Of a stretch of DNA of 64,000 nt, positions 57,234 to 64,000 are shown piece after piece; position 1 is the stretch's first letter; each line of letters opens with the position of its first letter. The position numbers and the translations under genes are program-made. The stretch comes from Zarea fungicola (Eukaryota > Ascomycota > Sordariomycetes > Hypocreales > Cordycipitaceae), in NCBI GenBank assembly GCA_900169235.1, contig FWCC01000142.1, positions 40,670-104,669 of the forward strand. The letters are read 5' to 3'. Below the pieces are notes generated by a model, which did not search any database, was not told the DNA's origin, and saw nothing but the letters and a program-made list of their open reading frames with translations.

Positions 57234-59030
57234 ATGCAGAGCCAGCGCGGCGCTTGCGACACTATGGATGTAGAGCAGCAATCCAGCCCAAAGAAACCAC
57301 CAGCTAAAGCACAATCTTTCTACCTGGCCGTGGCTTCAATATGCCTTTGCGTCTTCATCGCGACTGTCAATACCATCAACTTTGCCTCCGCCCTCCCCGC
57401 CATCGCCGCCGCCCTGTCCGCCAGCACGAGCCAGGCGTACTGGTGCAGCACAGCGCTCCTGTTTGCACAATGCGTTGCGCAGCCCGTCTGCGGCGTCTTT
57501 GCCGAGATTTTCGGGCGCAAGCCCACGCTCCTCGCATCCCTGAGCATCTTTGGCATCGCGAGTGTGCTGGCGGCGCCTGCGAATAACATCACCTGGCTCA
57601 TCACCATGCGGGCGATTCAGGGTCTGGGCGCCGGCGGCATGAACGTGTGCGTGAATATCATTATTGTAGACTTGGTGCCACGACGGGAGCGTGCCAAATG
57701 GAGCGGCATCGTGAGTCTAAGCGGCGCTTTGGGGCTTCTTGCAGGCGTGCTATCTGGATCCGCCACTGCGCAGACATCATGGAGAATGTGAGCATGTTGA
57801 ATTCGAAAGAAAAGAAAAATTATACTCGGGGTGGCACTGACAAATATTACAGCATTTTCTACATCAACATTGGCATAGCAGTCACTGCCATTACGCTGAC
57901 CGTGTTCTTCTTACAACTTCCGCCCGTTCAAGGGGACAAGCTGCACCGACTCAAAACGACAGATTGGTCTGGCATGATTATACTTTCGGGCTCAATCGCG
58001 GGACTCATCTTTGCCGTTATTAGTGGTGGAAGCCTGTATCTATGGTCGTCCGCTCGCATCATTGCGCCGCTCGCGATCGGAGGCGTTGGCATCGTTGTAT
58101 TTGCACTGTTTGAGGACCATGTCGCAAGAAAAGGATTCCGACAGCCCTTCATCCCGCTGCGGTTGTTTTCCAGTCGCACGGCTGCGGGCGGTTATTTGAT
58201 GACGTTTCTCCATGGCATGGTTCTCTGGGCGGTTCCCTACTATTTCCTGTACTTTGTAAGTCGTCAGCGATCCATGCCGGAAAATCACCACTTCTTACTG
58301 AAACTTGCTTTTTTTTATTTAGATTCATGTCTGCGCGTCTCGATCTCTCGTTGAGTCAAGTATACTGAGCCTTCCCGCTGTACTCATCGTGGCACCCTCC
58401 GCTGCAGTCGCTGGTATAGCCATGTCTCGGCTCAGCCACTTTAAATACTTCAACGTCGCAGCTTTCATCCTCATGGCCGGCGGCTGTATCGGGCTCTCGA
58501 CATTGCGCGCCAAGCCGACCACGGGCCAGATAGTAGCGTATCAATTCTTCATCAGCATTGGTGGCGGGATTTTATTTCCTGGTCGCATTGTTTCCGTCCA
58601 GGCTGCACAGCGACGGATGGCAAATGATGACGAAGTCGAGGTCCGTCTCGCAACGAGTCTTGTCAGTTTCGCAACCTCACTCGGCCAGGCGTTTGGTATC
58701 GCCATGGGCAGCACCGCTCTGCAAAACGCATGGGATCCAATGGTGCGGCAGGCCCTCGCGACGGGCAAAATAGATGGCACGCATTTGATACTCGGGTCAC
58801 AGGCTGCAAAGGCCACAGAAATTATCTCAAAATTGCCGCCAGCAATGAAAGAAGCGTATCAGGATATTGCCGCCAGGTCGGTAGCTCGTGTATGGTATAT
58901 ATGCATAGGGCTCTGTGGGCTTGGAATAGTGGCTGCAGTTTGTTCGAGGAATCTGACATTGGATAACTACAAAACGGAAAAGATTGAAGTGGTCAATTCA
59001 TCGACAGAGGCAGAGACAGAGTCAGATTAG
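57234..59030 (+). CDS. MFS drug:H+ antiporter-2 (DHA2, 14-TM) family transporter
   Basis: Three exons (57234-57787, 57853-58255, 58323-59030) join to 554 aa with about fourteen hydrophobic segments. Family markers: AYWCSTALLFAQCVAQPVCG in TM2, the loop motif AEIFGRKPTLLAS, ITMRAIQGLGAGGMNVCVN in TM4 and WSGIVSLSGALGLLAGVLSG in TM5, which is the antiporter motif C region. The ends are polar and cytosolic. A second ATG at 57264 (MDVEQQ) could also be used. It probably exports toxic or secondary metabolites across the plasma membrane, but amino-acid export is known in this family too. It is divergent from the PAQR gene. Confidence 0.92.
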
Positions 59031-60169
59031 CTTGTGCAGCGGGGCACATTGAGTTCCCAGACACTACGGATACACGAGACAGTTAAATGAACAATATAAA
59101 TTGTATTATAAACACATAGTTAAAATATTATCATTTTGAATAGACATCTATTATCATGCAAATCTAGCAGCGGGGGTTTTTTTAGCGACATTAGGCCGTT
59201 GCGTTCTCATGAGAACCTTGGGTGAGTTGGCTGGTCTTGAGAGCGTGTTAAGACGTGAGCCACTTGTAAAGAAATGGAGATGCAACCAGCGACCGAGGAT
59301 TGCTGCGGCCTCTTTCCTTCCTCGTATGGAACATACTTTGCGTTTGCCCGGTCGGCTTGAGAAAGTAATGATTTGAATCTCCCAGGCAGGGGTGAAGTGG
59401 TCGCGTCAGATGGGCATTATCTCATCAAAGCTCTCACCTATTCCTAAGGCCCTAACATATCCTTCTCTTTCTCGTCAGCCTCGTTGTGCCATGATTCAAG
59501 GTGGCGTTATTGGCTGGTGCAATTAAGCTTTTTCGGCTCGGACCCAGCCTTATTTGTCGCTCAGCGATCTCACATCCGTTCGTTCATAATGCGCAGAAAA
59601 CTAAATAAAGAAAAGCACAGTGATTGGGGTGATTCTCTAAACTTATTACTGATGCGTTCTCTTTCTCTCGTACAGAAAAAAAAAACCAGTCAACATTTGA
59701 AGCAGCATTGGCCATGACCCAGGACAGGGAAAGCCCAGCATTTGTGCTTTACCACCGCAGAATAACATCTGTTACGGGTTAATCACTGCAAAGGGTGTTA
59801 TTTTCATTAGGCAACAGCGCGGCTCTCTCTACACTCAAGCCACAATTTATTCCACGTGCACCCAGCAAGGAATGGAGAGCCGCATTGCCTCAGCCGCTCG
59901 TCTTGTCTTTTTTCGCCTCACCAGAAAAGTACGGCTCCCACTCTTCACCGGTAATCAATCCTGTGTTTGCAGACCCAAAAAATACCTCAATTCTGCATCT
60001 CAATGCCCCAGCAGACTGCGGTCATTCTTTCGACAAAGCCCATACAAAGTTCAATGCATTGCGCCAAGAACATTTGTATCTCGAATACCAGGACTTCCAA
60101 CCCCCATCGAGCGTTTTAAATAGCATCGCCATCGTCTTTGCTCTTTACCCTTGAAATACGGATCCGATT
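59031..60169. other. Intergenic stretch
   Basis: About 1.1 kb with no recognised gene. A plus-strand frame at 59795-60154 is open for about 120 codons without an ATG start; it may be 5' leader of the next gene or chance. Confidence 0.4.
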
Positions 60170-60907
60170 ATGCATCACATTGATGGAGAAGATGCCTCTG
60201 ACCCGCTGGCAATCTTCCAACACAAGCGCCTTTGTGATCCCTCCTTGACACAGGTAAAGGGCGACTGTACTGGCTCATACTATGGTCCCCTCGACGTTGA
60301 CAGCCTAGCTGCATCGTCAGCCGAGTTTATTACTGCCAACTCAAACGGCGACAAAGCAACACTTTTGCGTATTGTCGGCGACTTTCTCGCCTTTGCTGCG
60401 CAAGACTGCACCTCAGGAAGCTCCGGCGGGGACAGCACCCATTCTTGCTGGCTGACCATTCGCATGACGCTACCCACAAATGCGTGGACGATTCCAAGGT
60501 GGCACACCGATGGTGTAATGTTTACCTGTACCTGCCCTGATCAAGAGCGAGTGATGCATTCAAAATATGCAGTGTCACTTGTTGGCCCCGGTACCCGGGT
60601 CATGTCAACAAGCGAGGCGGTGAGCGCCATAGTAAACGGACTGGATGATCAAACTGGTCGCCCCTGGGATACCAACGAGCCCAATGCCGCACTTGCATTG
60701 AAGATGCATGAGTATAAGGAAGCAGAGGTGGTTGTGGGACAGATTATTCGCTTCAGTTGGGGCCAGTTCGATTCTCCGGTACACTCAGAGCCGGACTCGA
60801 CCGGCTTGCATCGTGTTTTTATAAGCGTCCTCTTTGGAGCAGAGCCTGAGATACGCGACATGTGCTGCTTTAGGGGAGTCGAATATGGCAAATGTTTCCA
60901 GAATTAA
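60170..60907 (+). CDS. Putative HxD..H iron-dependent oxygenase-like protein (uncharacterised fungal family)
   Basis: An intronless frame of 245 aa. The region WLTIRMTLPTNAWTIPRWHT followed by DG carries His112-x-Asp114. A second histidine, His205 in SPVHSEP, is followed ten residues later by Arg215, so the spacing copies the HxD...H...R pattern of 2-oxoglutarate/Fe(II) dioxygenases. Alternating strands (KYAVSLVGPGTRVMS; VVVGQIIRFSWGQF; RVFISVLFGAEPE) fit a double-stranded beta-helix. The C-terminal ending has several cysteines. There is no signal peptide. Similar conserved fungal proteins are annotated only as hypothetical, so the enzymatic role is inference. The ORF itself is convincing. 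Confidence 0.7.
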   Translation: MHHIDGEDASDPLAIFQHKRLCDPSLTQVKGDCTGSYYGPLDVDSLAASSAEFITANSNGDKATLLRIVGDFLAFAAQDCTSGSSGGDSTHSCWLTIRMTLPTNAWTIPRWHTDGVMFTCTCPDQERVMHSKYAVSLVGPGTRVMSTSEAVSAIVNGLDDQTGRPWDTNEPNAALALKMHEYKEAEVVVGQIIRFSWGQFDSPVHSEPDSTGLHRVFISVLFGAEPEIRDMCCFRGVEYGKCFQN

Positions 60908-62569
60908 TATATAGTTAATAATAAGTAGCATTGAAAAGGTTCGTCATCACTGGATGCATGTTATTTTTGGAAAATAGTGAGGACGCGACCTTTTTCAAAG
61001 CATTGACGATGTGGGAACTACAAGTTTGCCAGAGCTTCATTATCAGATGGTCTTTAGCATAGTTATATGCCTTACCCATATTTCCCATGAAATGTGAAGA
61101 GGGCTGCCGGTTCGTTGCTCAAAAGTCGAAAGCTTTCGAAACGATGATCATTTGTAGAACCTCCTTTAAGGAGTTGATCTTCTCGAATAAACTTCGCAGG
61201 GACATTACATAGAAGAACTTGTCAGGCCAGTCAGTCGGTTACGGTTGTAAGGTGCTCCGCGTGGTCCCGAGGTACGTACAAGACGTCGTTTGCACAGGCA
61301 GCACGATCTGTAGACGACTTTTCTTTGGTGGTATTGAAGAGAGAAAGAGCAGGTTGTAGGTCCTTTACTGGCTATTGCTGATGGCTGGCATGGATGCTTG
61401 TGAGTTCAACAGTCCTTGTTTTGAAGCATCGAGCCTGACGATGGCTGCTGGATTTTGCTCAAAAGTCCAAACGCCAACTCGCTCAAAAAGACCAGAAGTC
61501 GTATAAATTGCGAAAACGTCCTTTTTTCTTTTTTTTTTGCAACCCCTTCTTCTGCCTTCTGCCTTCAAGTGTCGCCGGCTTCTCCAACTGGGCAACACCA
61601 CCGTCCACTCCTTACTGAGGATCTTGGCTCGCTTCCTTGATGCTCGCAAATCCCATCAACGATGAACTAGTAGATTAGTTTAATTATCCACAACAGCCGT
61701 AGTAGCTCCTTCGAACATACCCCGACTGACTCCGCGTTCTGAGCCGAAAGCGCGGCGCGAATGATTCTTAGGATCGGATGAGGAAAAGAGAAAAAGTTTA
61801 CAGGTCTGTGCAACCGTTTCTAGTATGCCTAAGAGAAAATGTGTGAAAGTCAATGTCTGCGCAGATGTTTCAAGTATGCCCAAGCATGGCCGTCGTGCCT
61901 CCCGAGAGGCGTGTTGGGTGGACTCTTGTTTTTCTTGGTTTTCCTGTTTTTCTTGTTTTTCTTATTCTCCTTGTTCTTCTCGTTCTTCTCGTTCTCCTTG
62001 TTTTTCTTGTTCTCATTATTTTTCCCGTTTCTCTTATTTCTCTTTTGCTCTTGTTTTTCTTACTTGTATTGCTGCCCCAACAACTCAGCCCCAATAAATC
62101 AGCAGACCAGAGGGATCATATCATCAGTGGGATTGTCAACAATTCTTTGGAAATCTTCCAGCAGTAGACGAGCATCACGATTCACGAGAAATAGCTGTGT
62201 CCCAAGTGTCCCTCTACACTGCATGCGCTCACTGTATGCGCCACAGTTCAAAATCTGTCTTGCCATATGACTGAAGACTAAAGATGGCGTCAGCCAGGAA
62301 CACCGCGACAAACCCTTTTATTTTCTGCTGTAAAAATGCATTATGTCAGTCCAATGCCCTCTTTTAAATTCTCTCCTCAAACTCGACTCCTTTCACCATC
62401 ACTTTAAGCAAGACCTATGACAGCTTCCGACTTTACATTCAAAAACAGCAGCCAAGGCAGCTTCCAGCTTAACGTCAAAAAGCACATTACCCCTAAAACC
62501 AAGCAGGGCTCAGCGTATTCGAGCTACTCGTCAGCAATTAACCCACTATCAAATTATCTATACCTCACA
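60908..62569. other. Intergenic stretch with a pyrimidine tract
   Basis: About 1.7 kb without a recognised gene. It contains the CT-rich tract listed at 61919-62072. An ATG at 62417, in frame with the small gene starting at 62570, could extend it upstream. Confidence 0.4.
61919..62072. repeat. Pyrimidine-rich imperfect repeat (TTCTTGTTTTTC/TTCTCG units)
   Basis: About 150 bp of almost pure C/T on the plus strand built from varied TTCTCGTTC and CTTGTTTTT units. Open frames across it in all three plus frames are low-complexity artefacts. Such homopurine-homopyrimidine DNA can form triplexes. Confidence 0.8.
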
Positions 62570-62951
62570 ATGGAGACAACTAGATCCAATTCCCGTGTCG
62601 GCCGTCTGCTTTCCGCTGCCATACAGGCAGAGACAATCTTGTTCATGGCGGAGTGTTTCGTTATTCCCGCCGCGAACGGCCTGCTCGAATACAAAAGAAG
62701 AGAGAATCATTTGCCAGAGGGCCGGAAGGGATGGTTTCGACTTGCTTTGCTTGGGTTGGTCCTTTGGATAATTGAATCGGCGGCTGTGAGCAAGAACGAA
62801 GAGGGACCTGCGCAAGAGAGATATGTGGACAAGAAAATAGACGCCTACACTGGTAAGACCCCCCCGCTGACATGTCCCGTCGCTACCGATTCCCGCACGA
62901 CGGTGCAGCCAATGCTAACACTGAGAAGATGCAGACGAAGACATGGTTTAG
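62570..62951 (+). CDS. Small hypothetical membrane protein
   Basis: Two exons (62570-62852 and 62935-62951) around an 82-bp intron with a GCTAACA branch site encode 99 aa. Two moderately hydrophobic segments are seen (LLSAAIQAETILFMAECFVI and WFRLALLGLVLWIIESAAV) separated by a charged loop (EYKRRENHLPEGRKG). The last exon adds only about six residues. An in-frame ATG at 62417 would add 51 residues, but these are Ser/Asn-rich and look like leader. No family recognised. If real it probably sits in an internal membrane. Confidence 0.5.
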
Positions 62952-63049
62952 TCTAGATGAATGCATTAAAACGGCATTATATTTATTTTTCAAGCTAGAT
63001 GAAAGAGCAAGCATTATCTTATTCATGTAGTTATTCCGTGTGCAATTCT

Positions 63050-63260
63050 TGGCCTCTTCGGACTTGATAGGACTTCTGGTCCTTTCGAGCCTTTTCCATC
63101 TTGGAGCAGAACAATCGGCAGCCTCTTCGCACTTCATAGGATTTGTGGTCCTTTCGAGCATTTCTCCATTGTCGAGCAAAGAATCGGCAGCCCTCTTCGC
63201 ATTTGACTGGCCTTGATGCTTCTTCCAAAGCAATGACTCGACTCCCTGCTGAATTCTCAA
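63050..63260. repeat. Three imperfect ~70-bp tandem copies
   Basis: Copies begin at about 63050, 63121 and 63190, each starting with a (G)GC(C)CTCTTCGCACTT-like block, with copies 1 and 2 also sharing TGGTCCTTTCGAGC. Translated on the minus strand they give repeated ARKDHKSYEVRRG-type peptides. A further partial copy of the block is at about 63541. Whether this is coding is unclear. Confidence 0.65.
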
Positions 63261-63280
63261 GCCTTGACGCCAATCACCAG

Positions 63281-64000
63281 ACCATCCTGGGACTACAGAA
63301 GAACCTACTATTCTTGGCCTTGATCACGGTCGAAGAGGAAGCGATTGTCTCGTGCAGAGATCACATTGCGTTTGCATCCAACATCAAGTACGTACCTCAA
63401 GGCCACTGGCAGCACCTTGCAACAGCTACTGATTATCCTGACAGGCACCGCTAATGCAATCAATGTCGCTGCGAAATTTACACCCGACAAGACGCCAAAT
63501 CCTTGATGGCACTTGCTCCCCTTGACCAACAAAACCAGCAGCCTCTTCGCACTTTGTTGGCCCTGTTGGAATCATAGGTATCAATGCCAGGCATCGGCCC
63601 CCATGGGACTAGAGCACAGCCTACTCTTCTTGGCTTTGAGCATTGCTGTCACGCACAGATCGGGTTGCATTCGCCGCCAACGTCCTCTACTTGCCTCAAA
63701 ACCACTTGGAGCAGCGTTTCGACCAGGCCAATAACTACCGGCCGGACAGATACTGTTACGCAATGTCACTGAGAAACTTGCAGCCTCGAAGAAACCAGCC
63801 CCAAGAAGATGCTGGTACGGATGACGAGCTAATGACTCGACGATACCAGCTCCAGACCACTTGGAGCAGCGTTTCGACCGCGAGCCATACAATAACTACT
63901 GGCCAGAAAGATACTGCTACGCAATGTCACTGCGAAATTTGCAGCCTCGAAGAAGCCAGCCCCAAGAAAATACTGGTACAGCATCAACAGCATCAACAGC
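63281..64000 (+). repeat. Diverged long direct repeats with coding-like remnants, cut by window edge
   Basis: Two clear copies of about 120-125 bp start at 63701 and 63856 (155 bp apart) with CCACTTGGAGCAGCGTTTCG. Both read HLEQRFD, then R-Y-C-Y-A-M-S-L-R-N-L-Q-P-R-R on the plus strand, but in different frames. A more decayed copy covers about 63281-63490 (aligned with 63600-63800) and carries a stop. A CAGCATCAA microsatellite follows at 63979-64000. This may be part of a repeat-bearing gene running off the window, or a set of decayed paralogues. Confidence 0.5.

Noticed and set aside
61825..62270. Three overlapping plus-strand frames rich in Phe, Ser and Cys
   Set aside because: They are produced by the pyrimidine tract, which lacks stops in every plus frame.
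1..64000. CRISPR arrays, rRNA or bacterial operons
   Set aside because: No spaced identical repeats, rRNA cores or ribosome-binding-site-led gene strings were found; intron-bearing fungal genes occur throughout.

Overview
This window looks like chromosomal DNA of a filamentous ascomycete (Pezizomycotina, probably Sordariomycetes). Genes are split by short GT..AG introns of about 50-125 bp, often with CTAAC/CTAAT-type branch sites. The families are typically fungal: Zn2Cys6 factors, an allantoate-permease-type transporter, a DHA2 transporter, a PFS (PNP_UDP) protein, a cAMP-receptor-like GPCR and small secreted proteins. No bacterial-style operon, CRISPR array, rRNA or tRNA was seen. Exon boundaries were worked out by hand from reading frame, splice signals and family conservation.

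Left part (1-20.8 kb). At 1-7.45 kb is a compact block that reads as a small-acid catabolic cluster: a Zn2Cys6-type regulator (5' end outside the window), an anion:cation symporter-type MFS permease, an HpcH/HpaI aldolase and a D-2-hydroxyacid dehydrogenase. After a gene-poor stretch with an RTA1-like relic come a small secreted protein (10.2 kb), a complete Zn2Cys6 regulator (12.3-14.4 kb), an AT-rich relic, a tryptophan-rich eight-cysteine secreted protein (18.0 kb) and a BBE-like FAD oxidoreductase (19.3-20.7 kb).

Middle (21.6-35.2 kb). A long C2H2-finger plus PFS/nucleosidase gene carries a TAG where the family keeps a Trp codon, and a degenerate upstream segment has its own stop and a frame break. 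Around it lie a short bZIP gene, a headless WD40 fragment, a relic of the 3' end of the 12.3-kb regulator and a 3 x 23 bp tandem repeat. Long stretches hold no gene. This is an accessory, decay-prone region, and both in-frame TAGs fit RIP-type CpA-to-TpA changes.

Right part (35.3-64 kb). A hot-dog thioesterase-like gene and an NTF2-like/flavin monooxygenase gene are convergent, followed by a metallo-beta-lactamase-fold hydrolase. A six-exon beta-carbonic anhydrase is easy to miss because its exons are tiny. After a class-V-like GPCR comes a run of membrane-lipid genes: cyclopropane-fatty-acid synthase, a TLC-domain protein, a PGS1-like phosphatidyltransferase with a C-terminal membrane anchor, and a PAQR/IZH receptor. 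A DHA2 exporter, a putative HxD..H oxygenase-like protein and a small membrane protein follow. The last kilobase is filled by imperfect repeats.

The lipid gene run and the broken PFS locus are the most interesting parts. Function calls rest on motifs and family resemblance, not on database searches.
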